64,000 nucleotides of DNA from CAWUKV01 sp963923025 (GCA_963923025.1 CAWUKV010000003.1:1-64000); one strand, 5' to 3'; positions 27,242 to 36,118 are shown, counted from the first letter of the stretch. The notes: generated by a model not told the origin, from the letters alone. Numbers and translations are program-made.

Positions 27242-27276
27242 TTTACCTTAAGTGCCCCTGAATCGGCTGTAGCGGC

Positions 27277-27957
27277 TCAATAGGGCGGGTCTGCAGGGCC
27301 AGTGTATCCACACATGCCGGTGCGGGGCGAGTTCACAATCAGCATGGGCTCACCGTAGTCGTCGTGAGGGTGTGCTTCGGCATGGCCGTCACATAGCGTC
27401 CCCTTAGAATCATCTTCGTAGATACATTCCAAACATAGGTGTGTAGCAGGCTGACCGCATTCGATGCAGCTTGACTCGACAGGGTGGTTACGGGCCATCA
27501 GGTAGATTGGTTTGGCCGTTAGCGGTTTCCCTTCGCGGATGTCAACGAGCTTAACGAGCGTTTCTGAAGAGGTGCCAAAGTCGTAGACATGTTCCAGTGC
27601 CCCTGTTCGGGAGAAAACGGCATCAATTTTTCGAGTTTTACCAAAGCCGTTTTCGAACTGACCCACCATAAACTGGCTCATGTGACCGCAGCACTCCAGC
27701 CAGATCGCCCTTAGGTAATCGTCTAGGTGACCCAGCGTTTTGGTGCCACGCATTTCTAGGTTCAACCAGTAGTCCCCGCCGTAGGCATCTTGGATGCGCA
27801 GGTGATAGAGCGTTTCGGGCTTTGCTTTGCGGGATTCAGCCTTGGTGATTGCGGCCTGACGAGTTTTACAGCTTTTGAGATGTTTGGAGACACCGCCCTT
27901 AGACAGGGTTTTACCGCAGAAGATACAGTCGCCTTTAGTCTGCTGTTTTCGTGCCAT
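27277..27957 (-). CDS. pRiA4b ORF-3-like protein with zinc fingers
   Basis: 226 residues. A C2H2/C2HC-like zinc finger near residues 10-30 (CIFCGKTLSKGGVSKHLKSC) is followed by the ORF-3-like domain (YHLRIQD, LGHLDDYLRAIWLECCGHMS and VYDFGTSSE). A C-terminal Cys/His cluster (CIECGQPATHLCLECIYEDD, then CDGH) follows. The ORF-3-like family is common as a passenger of plasmids and IS elements, with no known biochemical role. The zinc sites suggest nucleic-acid or protein binding. Single gene, convergent with the VOC/small protein unit. Confidence 0.78.
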   Translation of the reverse strand: MARKQQTKGDCIFCGKTLSKGGVSKHLKSCKTRQAAITKAESRKAKPETLYHLRIQDAYGGDYWLNLEMRGTKTLGHLDDYLRAIWLECCGHMSQFMVGQFENGFGKTRKIDAVFSRTGALEHVYDFGTSSETLVKLVDIREGKPLTAKPIYLMARNHPVESSCIECGQPATHLCLECIYEDDSKGTLCDGHAEAHPHDDYGEPMLIVNSPRTGMCGYTGPADPPY

Positions 27958-28002
27958 AAGCCAAAAGATAACGCGCCGAAGATCAGCGGTGATGTTGCGT
28001 GC

Positions 28003-28545
28003 TTAAGCTCTAGTGTAAGAGACGATCTGCTCCCAAATATCTGGAAACTCAGCCTTGATTGCCTCAGCTTTAGCAATTTCCATATCGCGATAGTCGAAGC
28101 CAGGGGCTACGGCTTCGCCCAGTAGGCCATATTCGCCAGCTTCTAAAACGGCAGCTTTCCAGTAACCGCCCGGGACAAGCAGTTGGGGGACTTCACCCTT
28201 GGCTAAGTCAAGCCCCAGAACGTGTCGCTCTAGCTGACCCTCAAGGGTGATCAGCAGATAGGTGATGGGCGATCCGGCTTGGAAGTAGTGGAGGATGTCA
28301 GACTTGTTCTTGTGCAAGTGATCCACCGGTCGGTCATCGGTCAGTAGGTAATAAATGGAGGTGAGGAGGTTGCGATCGCACCCCTCCCGCTCGGTTGGCA
28401 TCGTTTGACTTGTACGGTAGGTTTCGGCAAAGTAGCCCCCCTCGACGTGCTCTACCAGGCCCAACTGCTGAATAACTGTCTGTTTATCCACTGTGCTCGA
28501 CGCTAAATTTTGACGCTGATCTTTGGCACCGATCATACCGACCAA
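28003..28545 (-). CDS. Cupin-superfamily DUF985 protein
   Basis: 180 residues. The DUF985 signature blocks are present: VEGGYFAETYRTSQ, LTSIYYLLTDDRPVDHLHKN, LHYFQAGSPITYLLI, VPGGYWKAAVLEAGEYGLLG and APGFDYRDMEIA. It adopts a cupin (RmlC-like) barrel; the function in bacteria is unknown. It is divergent from the TPR gene with an 80-base spacer. Confidence 0.85.
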   Translation of the reverse strand: MVGMIGAKDQRQNLASSTVDKQTVIQQLGLVEHVEGGYFAETYRTSQTMPTEREGCDRNLLTSIYYLLTDDRPVDHLHKNKSDILHYFQAGSPITYLLITLEGQLERHVLGLDLAKGEVPQLLVPGGYWKAAVLEAGEYGLLGEAVAPGFDYRDMEIAKAEAIKAEFPDIWEQIVSYTRA

Positions 28546-28628
28546 TCATACCGATTTGTGCTGGGAGCAGGCGGCTGCTATCCGTTAAAACACGCTATAG
28601 AATGGGCAGTGACCGAAACAGGCAGGGT

Positions 28629-29150
28629 ATGAGCGAGCAGGACGAGGCTAGGGTTGCCTATGCGGCGGGCCAAGCCGCCTTTGAACGGGGCAGCTATCGG
28701 CAAGCCGTGACGCAGTTTGAGCGAGCTAGGGGGCTCGCGGGTCAAGGAACGATCCTTGGGGGCGAAATCCAGCTATGGCTCGCCAATGCCTATGCTGCCG
28801 TGGGTGAGGGCAATAACGCAGTCACCGCCTGTCAGGCCTTGGCCCAGCATCCTGACCCTGAAACCCGTAAGCAGGCCAAGCGGCTGGCCTACATTTTGCA
28901 GGCACCAGAACTGGCTACTAAGCCGGAGTGGATGAGCAAGATCCCGGACTTGGGCGGCATTGAGGGCGGCAACGACTACAAGCTCACACAGTCTCGCTAC
29001 GGCCAATCCAACAGCCGACCCATGCGCCGCCTTGCGCCGGAACCAGAGCCGTTGGATTTGAGCCAGGTAAATACAAAAGACAATCAGTTTGTGTGGGTGG
29101 CGCTGCTGGGCTGTGCACTAGTGCTAGGAGGATTGCTGTGGTTCAGTTAA
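28629..29150 (+). CDS. TPR protein with C-terminal membrane anchor
   Basis: About 173 residues from ATG 28629; an ATG at 28602 is also possible. Residues 5-100 form two or three TPR-like helix pairs (AYAAGQAAFERGSYRQAVTQF, AVGEGNNAVTACQALAQH). A polar linker follows, and one hydrophobic helix at the very C-terminus would tail-anchor the protein. The stop codon overlaps the start of the next gene by 13 bases, so the two are translationally coupled. Likely a partner of the DUF3153 lipoprotein and the UPF0182 protein encoded after it. Confidence 0.75.
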   Translation: MSEQDEARVAYAAGQAAFERGSYRQAVTQFERARGLAGQGTILGGEIQLWLANAYAAVGEGNNAVTACQALAQHPDPETRKQAKRLAYILQAPELATKPEWMSKIPDLGGIEGGNDYKLTQSRYGQSNSRPMRRLAPEPEPLDLSQVNTKDNQFVWVALLGCALVLGGLLWFS

Positions 29151-29842
29151 TACGGCATTGGGTCAAGCGTCTGGTTCTGATTGCGTTAGTGCTGTGCCTG
29201 ACTGGGTGTGTGGACTACGACCTGGGCATTCAGTTCGATAGTCAGACCCACGGTACCCTCACGCAGACCCTGCACCTGAGTGAGCGGGTAGCGCGGTTGA
29301 ACCCCGACCGAGCCCAGCATTGGCTGCGTCAGTTTGAGCAGCGGGCCAAGCTCCAGGGCGGCAGGGTAAAACGGGTGGATGCCCGAACGGTGCAGGTTAC
29401 GGTGCCGTTTAACAACGGGGCAGACCTCAGCGATAGTTACAATTCTCTGTTTGACACCGAAGAGAATCCAGCGCTGGGCCAGTTGCCCGGTTCGCCGCAG
29501 CTCACCTCGCACTTAAACCTGCATCAACAAAACCGAGTCTTGGCACTGCGTAATCAGCTCGATTTAGACATCGACCTGACCTCGCTACCCGACCTCAACA
29601 CGACCCGGCAAGATTGGCGGGTGCTCAATCTTGCCTTTCACCTCGTCACCCCTTGGGGTGTGGTCACCCAGTCTGGCGGCGTGGGGCGGGGCCGCGAGGT
29701 GATATGGCCGCTACAGCCAGGGCAGATCACGCACGTTCAGGCCGAGTTTTGGGTACCCAGCCCGATTGGCATTGGCGCAGGCGCGATCGCACTGCTGATG
29801 GGGCTGGGTTACCTGCTTAAATATGGCTTCGGGAGCCGCTGA
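29138..29842 (+). CDS. DUF3153 lipoprotein
   Basis: 234 residues from GTG 29138, chosen because a perfect AGGAGG sits five bases upstream; the frame is open further back but overlaps the previous gene more. A lipoprotein signal peptide ends in LVLCLTGC (Cys near residue 25). The body begins VDYDLGIQFDSQTHGTLTQ, the DUF3153 pattern seen across cyanobacteria, and ends in one C-terminal membrane helix (IGIGAGAIALLMGLGYLL). Function unknown. The spacing to the UPF0182 gene is two bases, so this is one operon. Confidence 0.85.
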   Translation: MVQLIRHWVKRLVLIALVLCLTGCVDYDLGIQFDSQTHGTLTQTLHLSERVARLNPDRAQHWLRQFEQRAKLQGGRVKRVDARTVQVTVPFNNGADLSDSYNSLFDTEENPALGQLPGSPQLTSHLNLHQQNRVLALRNQLDLDIDLTSLPDLNTTRQDWRVLNLAFHLVTPWGVVTQSGGVGRGREVIWPLQPGQITHVQAEFWVPSPIGIGAGAIALLMGLGYLLKYGFGSR

Positions 29843-29844
29843 GA

Positions 29845-32800
29845 ATGGAAAAAGCGCTGATGCGGGTGAAGGTGAACACTTGGCGATGGGTGGTTGCGAT
29901 CGCGGCGATGCTGCTCAGCGTTGATATTGTCACCTACTTCATGGCCGAGGGGCTGTGGTTTGAGTCCGTGGACTACCTGCAAGCCTTTTGGCTGCGGCTG
30001 CAAACCCAGTTGGGGCTAGGAGCACTGGGGCTGGCAGGCAGCTTTGGGTTCGCCCTGGTAAATCTGCTGCGGGCGCGGCGGCTCAGCGTTGACGACAACT
30101 GTATCTTGCCCAATGCCAACAATCGACGGACGGGCATTGGTTTGACGGGGCTGTTGCCACTGGCGGTGGGGCTGGCGGTGCTGATCATGGTGCTGCTGTT
30201 GTATCACGGTCAGCTGGCCGTTACCCGCTGGCATACTCAGGATGTTGGGGACGCACTACCGGCGCTGCCGCTGTGGCTCAACTTTCGGACGGGCTGGCAG
30301 GTAACGCAACAGGTGCTGGCGCTGCCGTGGTTAGGAGCAGTGCTGCTAGTGGGAGCGGTGGGTTTCCTGATATACCCCATGCTGCTAGGGTATCTCAGCA
30401 CCGTGGTCATCAGCCTCTGTTTTGGCCTGGTGCTGTCGTCCCAGTGGTCGAGAATTCTGCCCGCGCTCAACCCCACCGCGTTTGGCATTGACGACCCACT
30501 ATTCAACAACGACATTAGCTTTTACATTTTCCGACTGCCCATTCTCGAACTAGTGGAGTTTTGGATTTCCGGACTGTTGTTGTTTACCCTGGCGCTGGTA
30601 ACGCTGGTATACCTGCTGGCGGGCAACAGCCTCAGTCAAGGGCGGTTTTTGGGCCTTGCTCCCCCGCAGCGGCGGCATCTGTTTGGCCTCTCCGGCGGGC
30701 TGTTGTTGACAACAGCTCTAGACAACTGGATTGCCCGCTACGAGCTGCTGTATTCGCCTCGGGGGGTAACCTTTGGAGCCAGCTACACCGATGTTGCCGT
30801 ATCTCTGCCAGTGAATACGGGCTTGAGCATTCTGGCGCTGGTGCTGGCTGTCATTCTGCTATGGCGGACGCTATTTTGGGATACCACCTTTCGCGGGCTG
30901 GTGGAATGGCTGATGATGATTGGCCGCAACCAGTACGCCTACGTTCCCAAGGTACCGGTACGGCCTCGCAGTTCTCGACTGCTGATTAGCATTGTGCTGG
31001 GCTATTTGGCAGTGAGCGTGCTAGGCGCAACGGTAGTGCCGGGGATTGTGCAGCGGCTGGTAGTACAGCCGAACGAGCTCGAACGAGAAACGCCCTTCAT
31101 TGAGAAAACAATTGCGTTTACCCGCCAAGCTTTTAACCTGACGGATGTTCAGGATGAGGTATTCATACCAGAAGATTCTCTGACAGCGGCAGACTTGGAG
31201 CGCAACAACCTGACAGTCCGCAACATCCGCGTTTGGGACACCCGTCCCCTGCTAGAGAGTAACCGGCAGCTCCAGCAGATTCGCTCGTACTACGAGTTTG
31301 TAGATGCTGATGTCGACCGCTATACCCTGCGCAACGACGACGGCAGTACCGAGCGCCGTCAGGTAATTATTTCAGCGCGGGAGCTGAATACTGACCGATT
31401 AGATGAGATTGCCCAAACTTGGGTGAACCGACATTTGAGCTATACCCACGGCTACGGGTTCACCATGAGCCCAGTCAATACGGCGGGGGTCGGCGGCCTG
31501 CCGACCTACTTCATTAAAGACATTGCCCATGTCCCTAGCAACCCAGCGGTGGCCCGTAGCATTCCGGTAGGGGAGCCGCGCATCTACTTTGGCGAGCTGA
31601 CAAACAACTACGTCATGACGTCGACTCGAGTAGAAGAGTTGGACTACCCCAGCGGCAGCGACAATGTGTACACCGTCTATGACGGGCAGGGCGGCATCAG
31701 CATTGGCGACCCCTTTCGGCGGTTGCTGTATGCCAAGCATCTAGGCGACTGGCAAATGCTGTTTACCGACAACTTTACGCCCGAGACACAGCTGTTGTTT
31801 CGGCGCAACATTCAAGACCGAGTGAAGCGGATTGCGCCGTTTCTGCAGTTTGACCAGGATCCCTACCTGGTAATTGCCAATGTACCCTCTGCCCCCGCCA
31901 ACGAGCAAAACAAGCTGTATTGGATTGTGGATGCCTATACGACGAGCGATCGCTACCCCTATGCCGACCCAGAGCAAAACGAGTTCAACTACATCCGCAA
32001 CTCGGTCAAGGCGGTGGTGAATGCGTACCAGGGGACGGTCGACTTTTACGTAGCCGATGCCGAAGACCCGGTCATTCAAACTTGGGCCAGTCTATTTCCC
32101 AACATGTTTCAGCCGCTAGCAGACATGCCCACTGAGCTGGCGGCTCACATCCGCTACCCCCAAGACTATTCATTGGTGCAGTCTAATCAGCTGCTAACGT
32201 ATCACATGACGGATCCGCGCGTGTTCTATAACCGTGAGGACCAGTGGCGGGCACCCAGCGAAATTTACGCCAACGAGCAGCAGGTAGTGGAACCCTACTA
32301 TCTGATTATGAGGCTGCCGGATGCGGACGCTGAGGAGTTCATTCTCTTGCGTCCTTTCACGCCTCGTCAGCGTAACAACCTGATTGCTTGGCTGGCGGCT
32401 CGTTCAGACGGCGAAAACTATGGGCGCATTTTGCTGTACCGCTTCCCCAAGCAGGAGCTCGTGTTTGGTCCAGAACAGATTGAGGCTCGAATTAACCAGG
32501 ATCCCGAGATTTCGCAGCGGATCTCCCTGTGGGACACCCAGGGCTCACGGGCGAATCAGGGCAATCTACTGGTAATTCCCATTGAAGATTCTCTTTTGTA
32601 CGTGGAGCCGTTATACCTAGAAGCAGAACAAAATCAGCTGCCAACCCTGGCACGAGTTATCGTGGCTTACCAAAATAGAATTGCGATGGCAGAAACGCTG
32701 GATCAGTCGCTCAGTGCTATCTTTAACCAGCGCAAGTCGAGCAGCCCAGCGATTATTCGCGATCTTGAAAACAGCGAGGCTGATACGCCCGACCAAATCG

Positions 32801-32859
32801 ACCAGCTGCTGCTACCGGATGAGCCAGCTCCGTCAAACACCATTGAGCCAAGCGAATAA
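29845..32859 (+). CDS. UPF0182 family membrane protein (first paralogue)
   Basis: 1004 residues. Seven or so membrane helices fill the first 370 residues; the remainder is a large extracytoplasmic domain. Family landmarks: WFESVDYLQAFWLRLQTQLG, NPTAFGIDDPLFNNDISFYI, YELLYSPRGVTFGASYTD, RETPFIEKTIAFTRQAFNL, YTHGYGFTMSPVN and MTSTRVEELDYPSGSDN. The C-terminal 60 residues are acidic and Ser/Pro rich. The family is widespread in actinobacteria and cyanobacteria with no established function. It follows the DUF3153 gene by two bases. A second member is encoded at 59487-62324. Confidence 0.92.
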   Translation: MEKALMRVKVNTWRWVVAIAAMLLSVDIVTYFMAEGLWFESVDYLQAFWLRLQTQLGLGALGLAGSFGFALVNLLRARRLSVDDNCILPNANNRRTGIGLTGLLPLAVGLAVLIMVLLLYHGQLAVTRWHTQDVGDALPALPLWLNFRTGWQVTQQVLALPWLGAVLLVGAVGFLIYPMLLGYLSTVVISLCFGLVLSSQWSRILPALNPTAFGIDDPLFNNDISFYIFRLPILELVEFWISGLLLFTLALVTLVYLLAGNSLSQGRFLGLAPPQRRHLFGLSGGLLLTTALDNWIARYELLYSPRGVTFGASYTDVAVSLPVNTGLSILALVLAVILLWRTLFWDTTFRGLVEWLMMIGRNQYAYVPKVPVRPRSSRLLISIVLGYLAVSVLGATVVPGIVQRLVVQPNELERETPFIEKTIAFTRQAFNLTDVQDEVFIPEDSLTAADLERNNLTVRNIRVWDTRPLLESNRQLQQIRSYYEFVDADVDRYTLRNDDGSTERRQVIISARELNTDRLDEIAQTWVNRHLSYTHGYGFTMSPVNTAGVGGLPTYFIKDIAHVPSNPAVARSIPVGEPRIYFGELTNNYVMTSTRVEELDYPSGSDNVYTVYDGQGGISIGDPFRRLLYAKHLGDWQMLFTDNFTPETQLLFRRNIQDRVKRIAPFLQFDQDPYLVIANVPSAPANEQNKLYWIVDAYTTSDRYPYADPEQNEFNYIRNSVKAVVNAYQGTVDFYVADAEDPVIQTWASLFPNMFQPLADMPTELAAHIRYPQDYSLVQSNQLLTYHMTDPRVFYNREDQWRAPSEIYANEQQVVEPYYLIMRLPDADAEEFILLRPFTPRQRNNLIAWLAARSDGENYGRILLYRFPKQELVFGPEQIEARINQDPEISQRISLWDTQGSRANQGNLLVIPIEDSLLYVEPLYLEAEQNQLPTLARVIVAYQNRIAMAETLDQSLSAIFNQRKSSSPAIIRDLENSEADTPDQIDQLLLPDEPAPSNTIEPSE

Positions 32860-33215
32860 AGGGGCTAGGGATGAGCCGTACGAATAGTTGTTTTACTGAT
32901 ATTCTGAAAAGCCATGAGCTAGAACAACTCCATATCAATATCAGTCCATCAGGTCTGAGCTCATAGGCTCCAAGCGGTGGCCTTATTGGTAGGCGCCGCG
33001 TTAGTGCAGCAGGGCGATCGCTACAGGGAAGACCCCAGAAGAAAACCCAACGACGAGACGACTCAGTCAAAAATTGCCGAATACAATGGCAGTATGGCGT
33101 ACGCCCAAAACAACAGTCAGCTATGGACAGGCTACCAAACCAGCTCATCCCAAGCCGCACGCTCTGCTTGCCAAACCACGATTGAGCTCGTCAAGGAGCC
33201 CATAAGGAGGAGGAG
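32860..33215. other. Intergenic region with predicted structured element
   Basis: 356 bases between the UPF0182 stop and a short ORF. The first third carries interlocking inverted repeats (see 32886-32945). The rest holds no supported gene; an 86-codon frame at 32977-33237 has no Shine-Dalgarno and an unremarkable composition. Confidence 0.55.
32886..32945 (+). other. Predicted H-type pseudoknot
   Basis: Stem A is AGTTGTT (32886-32892) with AACAACT (32923-32929). Stem B is ACTGATATT (32895-32903) with AATATCAGT (32937-32945). The arms alternate A-B-A'-B', which is the order of a pseudoknot, not a nested hairpin. An outer pair ATGAGC (32871-32876) / GCTCAT (32958-32963) would enclose it. It begins 27 bases after the UPF0182 stop. 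Confidence 0.4.
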
Positions 33216-33374
33216 ATGCGTACCGCAAGACACGTAGGGTCACGTGCTGGCCCAAGACCGGTATCCAAAAACACAAATTTTCCTACACATTTATCTAAAG
33301 ATGAAGCTATTGAACAAGCCCATTCGCGAGTTCCTAACCCCAAAAACCGCATCGCGTTTAATATTCCATGCTGA
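33216..33374 (+). CDS. Possible 52-residue leader ORF coupled to the binding-protein gene
   Basis: The ATG is preceded by ATAAGGAGGAGGAG, a very strong Shine-Dalgarno. The ORF of 52 codons is basic at its N-terminus (MRTARHVGSRAGPRPVSKNT) and ends at a TGA that overlaps the next ATG (ATGCTGA). The following solute-binding gene has no Shine-Dalgarno of its own, so ribosomes ending here could restart there. No homologue is recognised; it could be a leader peptide or a coincidental frame. Confidence 0.45.
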   Translation: MRTARHVGSRAGPRPVSKNTNFPTHLSKDEAIEQAHSRVPNPKNRIAFNIPC

Positions 33375-34513
33375 AAGCGCTTTTATCCCCTCTCACCGCC
33401 CCCGACCTACGCCAACTGTCCACCGCGGCCCTGACCCTGGCCGTACTGCTGGGCACCGCCGCCTGCCAAACCCCAACCGAGACAGCAGTAGATGCTGAGG
33501 CCCCAGCTGAAGCAGTAGCAGATGAGGCTGCCGAAGCACCGGCTGAGCTGACGTCTGTGAACTTCACGCTGTCCTGGCTATTACAGGGCGTAGACGGGCC
33601 GCTAACCCTGGCGATAGACCGGGGCTACTTTGCCGAGGCGGGGTTGGACGTTAGCTTTGAGCGCGGCTTCGGCTCATCGGACACCGCTTCGAAGATTGCT
33701 GCAGGCCAGTACGACATGGGCTTTGGCGATGTTTATTCCATGATCGAATTCAATCAGCAAAACCCGGATGACAAGCTGATTGCTGTGGCAGTGACCACCA
33801 ACCGCGCCCCCTTCGCTTTGCTGGCGTTTGAAGACAGCGGCATCGAATCATTGGACGACATGGCCGGGAAGAAACTGGGTGCCCCCGTGGGCGACGCCCC
33901 TCGGCGGCTGTGGCCCGTCCTGGCAGAGGAAGCTGGCGTAGACGCCGATGCAGTGGAGTGGGTCAGTATGGAACCCAAGCTGCGTCAGAGCTTTTTGCTC
34001 CAGGGCAACGTCGATGCCATTAGCGGCTTCAGCTATTCCATGATTCCAGCCCTAGTCGAGGCCGGTAAAACCCTCGACGACATGAACATTTTCTACTATA
34101 CCGAGAACGGGCTGGACTTCTACGGCAACGTCATTATGGTGAAAGAGTCTTTCCTAGCCGAGAATCCTGAAGTGGTAGAAGGCTTTTTGGCAGCTTACAT
34201 CAAAGGCATGCAGGACGCCGTCGCCGACCCCGAAGCTGGCCTAGCCGCAGTTATGGCTGCGGGTGACGAACTGATGGACGAGAACGCCGAGCGGCTGAGA
34301 TTGCAGATTGCGCTCGATGGCCTACTGGTGAACGAAGAAGTGGAAGAGATTGGCTTTGGCGCTGCCGACCCTGAACGACTAGAAGCCACCATTGCCCAAA
34401 CGGTCGAGGGCTTTGACTTACCTGAAACACCGGCAGTGGAAGAGGTCTTTGATGATAGCTATCTACCTGCGTTAGAAGACCGGCTACCCGGCGAGGTGGG
34501 GACTTTAGAGTAA
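33368..34513 (+). CDS. NMT1/TauA-type ABC solute-binding lipoprotein
   Basis: 381 residues. The signal peptide ends in the lipobox VLLGTAAC near residue 35, followed by an Ala/Glu-rich linker. The periplasmic binding-protein fold has VNFTLSWLLQGVDGPLTLA, DRGYFAEAGLDVSFERGFGS, DMGFGDVYSMIEFN and SMEPKLRQSFLLQGNVDAIS. This is the NMT1/THI5-TauA-SsuA class, whose ligands include pyrimidines, sulfonates and nitrate. No permease or ATPase is adjacent, so it is an orphan subunit here. Start ATG 33368. No TPP riboswitch was seen upstream. It is 16 bases from the Rieske oxygenase, so the two are probably one operon. Confidence 0.88.
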   Translation: MLKALLSPLTAPDLRQLSTAALTLAVLLGTAACQTPTETAVDAEAPAEAVADEAAEAPAELTSVNFTLSWLLQGVDGPLTLAIDRGYFAEAGLDVSFERGFGSSDTASKIAAGQYDMGFGDVYSMIEFNQQNPDDKLIAVAVTTNRAPFALLAFEDSGIESLDDMAGKKLGAPVGDAPRRLWPVLAEEAGVDADAVEWVSMEPKLRQSFLLQGNVDAISGFSYSMIPALVEAGKTLDDMNIFYYTENGLDFYGNVIMVKESFLAENPEVVEGFLAAYIKGMQDAVADPEAGLAAVMAAGDELMDENAERLRLQIALDGLLVNEEVEEIGFGAADPERLEATIAQTVEGFDLPETPAVEEVFDDSYLPALEDRLPGEVGTLE

Positions 34514-34529
34514 GAGGTGCGTAGATCGA

Positions 34530-35528
34530 ATGCTGGTGACCCAACACCCTGTCTTTCGACAGTTTTGGTATCCGGTAATGCCGCTAGAACGCTTGCGGTC
34601 AGGGCCACAGGCGTTTTCTTTGCTGGGTCAGTCACTGGCATTGTGGCTAAACGCAGCAGAGCAGCCGGTAGCCGTAGAAGACCGCTGCTGTCATCGCTCC
34701 GCAAAGCTCTCTAAAGGGGTAGTTAAGGATGGGCATCTCCAGTGCCCGTACCACGGCTGGTGCTTTGCGGGAACAGGGGCCTGTACTCTGGTCCCGCAAT
34801 TGGCTGAGCCAGTTATCCCGAAAACCTACCGAGTCAAATCCTTTCGCTGCGACTCGCGTTATGGCTATGCCTGGGTCTGTCTAGACACGCCCAGGGCAGA
34901 CATTCCGGCTATTGCAGAAGCAGAGGACCCAGCCTTTCGCTACATTCCTGAGTTTTACGAAATCTGGCAGTGCGCAGGACTGCGGCTGATGGAAAATTCT
35001 TTTGACAATGCCCATCCGCACTTTGTTCACGACAAAACCTTTGGCCTACAGCAGGACCCCATCCCCCCTGCCCCCGATACGTTTGTTGAGTCGCCATCTG
35101 GCTTCACGATGACCTATCGGCTGCCGGTCAAAAATTCTACAGAGCAGCAGCGCAACCTTGGCATGGAGGAGACACGCACCGTGCGCATCAGTGAGGGCAA
35201 GTGGTACGCCCCCTTTATCAGAACGCTGAAGATCACCTATCCCAACGGGCTCATCCATCTCATTTTCACAGCGGCTACCCCCATTGATGATGGCTCAATT
35301 CAGGTTGTACAGTTTTGCCTGCGCAACGATGGAGAAGCGGATGCCAAAGCCGCAGACATTGTGGCGTTTGACCGGGCAGTAACCCTAGAGGACAAACTGA
35401 TTTTAGAAGGAACCGACTCTGACGTGCCGCTGGACATAAAGGCTGAACAGCACATGGTCAGCGACAAACCCGGCATTGTTATGCGTCATCGGCTAGCTGC
35501 ACTCATTCGTGACACAGAGGGTCGCTGA
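34530..35528 (+). CDS. Rieske [2Fe-2S] non-heme iron oxygenase
   Basis: 332 residues. The Rieske ligands are in DRCCHRSAKL (Cys, His) and CPYHGWCF (Cys, His) near residues 50-72. The mononuclear iron site is in ENSFDNAHPHFVHD (His pair) near residue 155, with the Asp partner further on. This is the layout of pheophorbide a oxygenase/vanillate demethylase-like enzymes, which hydroxylate or demethylate aromatic or terpenoid substrates using a separate reductase. The substrate is not evident; the adjacent NMT1-type binding protein suggests an imported compound. AAGAGGTG precedes the ATG. Confidence 0.88.
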   Translation: MLVTQHPVFRQFWYPVMPLERLRSGPQAFSLLGQSLALWLNAAEQPVAVEDRCCHRSAKLSKGVVKDGHLQCPYHGWCFAGTGACTLVPQLAEPVIPKTYRVKSFRCDSRYGYAWVCLDTPRADIPAIAEAEDPAFRYIPEFYEIWQCAGLRLMENSFDNAHPHFVHDKTFGLQQDPIPPAPDTFVESPSGFTMTYRLPVKNSTEQQRNLGMEETRTVRISEGKWYAPFIRTLKITYPNGLIHLIFTAATPIDDGSIQVVQFCLRNDGEADAKAADIVAFDRAVTLEDKLILEGTDSDVPLDIKAEQHMVSDKPGIVMRHRLAALIRDTEGR

Positions 35529-35554
35529 TGGTATTCGGCGCGATCGCGATACTA

Positions 35555-36118
35555 TCAGCCCACGACGGACACCTCAGACCGCTGCCGTTCCGAGTAGGCT
35601 TTTAGCCCTTCTAGGTCTTTGATCTGAAGCTCACGGACCCATTTCACAATGCCAAAAAGCTTTGCCGGCACATGGAACGGGCGGTCGTAGGTGTTGTCGA
35701 AATGCAACGTCACTTCTGTCTGCTGATTAGGCAGCGATCGCAGGTCAAAGTCAAGGTAAGGCGTATGCTTCAGCGGACCACTATCGACCAGGGTCATCGA
35801 GACCTTTTGGTTCGGCTCTAGCCCAATAATTTCCTGATGGCCAAAGCGCTTGCCTTCGTCAAAAAAGACCGTGCGGGCCCCGACAGCACCATCGGCATTC
35901 TCAACTGAGCAAGTTGAGCCCGTTGCCTCGGGCCATGCCGACCATGCCATCAATCGATCTTGCCAGCGAATATTGTTGTACACCTGCTCAACTGGGGCGT
36001 TCACAACGATCTTCTCTGAATATTCGACCTTGTTGGGTAGCAAGAAAACCAACACCAAACACGCGCCCAAAAGTAGGATTGCTCCATTGAGAACAATTGC
36101 CATAACTTCTCCATTCAA
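35555..36118 (-). CDS. SRPBCC-family (polyketide cyclase/START-like) protein, membrane-anchored
   Basis: 187 residues. One N-terminal helix (ILLLGACLVLVFLLPN) is followed by an SRPBCC domain: KIVVNAPVEQVYNNIRWQDRL, SWPEATGSTC-like segment, FGHQEIIGLEPNQKVSM and LDFDLRSL. Members bind hydrophobic ligands in a deep cavity. It is divergent from a MarR regulator over an 82-base spacer with a palindrome, the classic arrangement of a target and its own regulator. Confidence 0.82.
   Translation of the reverse strand: MNGEVMAIVLNGAILLLGACLVLVFLLPNKVEYSEKIVVNAPVEQVYNNIRWQDRLMAWSAWPEATGSTCSVENADGAVGARTVFFDEGKRFGHQEIIGLEPNQKVSMTLVDSGPLKHTPYLDFDLRSLPNQQTEVTLHFDNTYDRPFHVPAKLFGIVKWVRELQIKDLEGLKAYSERQRSEVSVVG

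Noticed and set aside
32977..33237. Forward ORF of 86 codons
   Set aside because: No Shine-Dalgarno and overlaps the better-supported 52-codon ORF.
33160..33367. TPP riboswitch before the NMT1-type binding protein
   Set aside because: The conserved CTGAGA and related thi-box blocks are not present.
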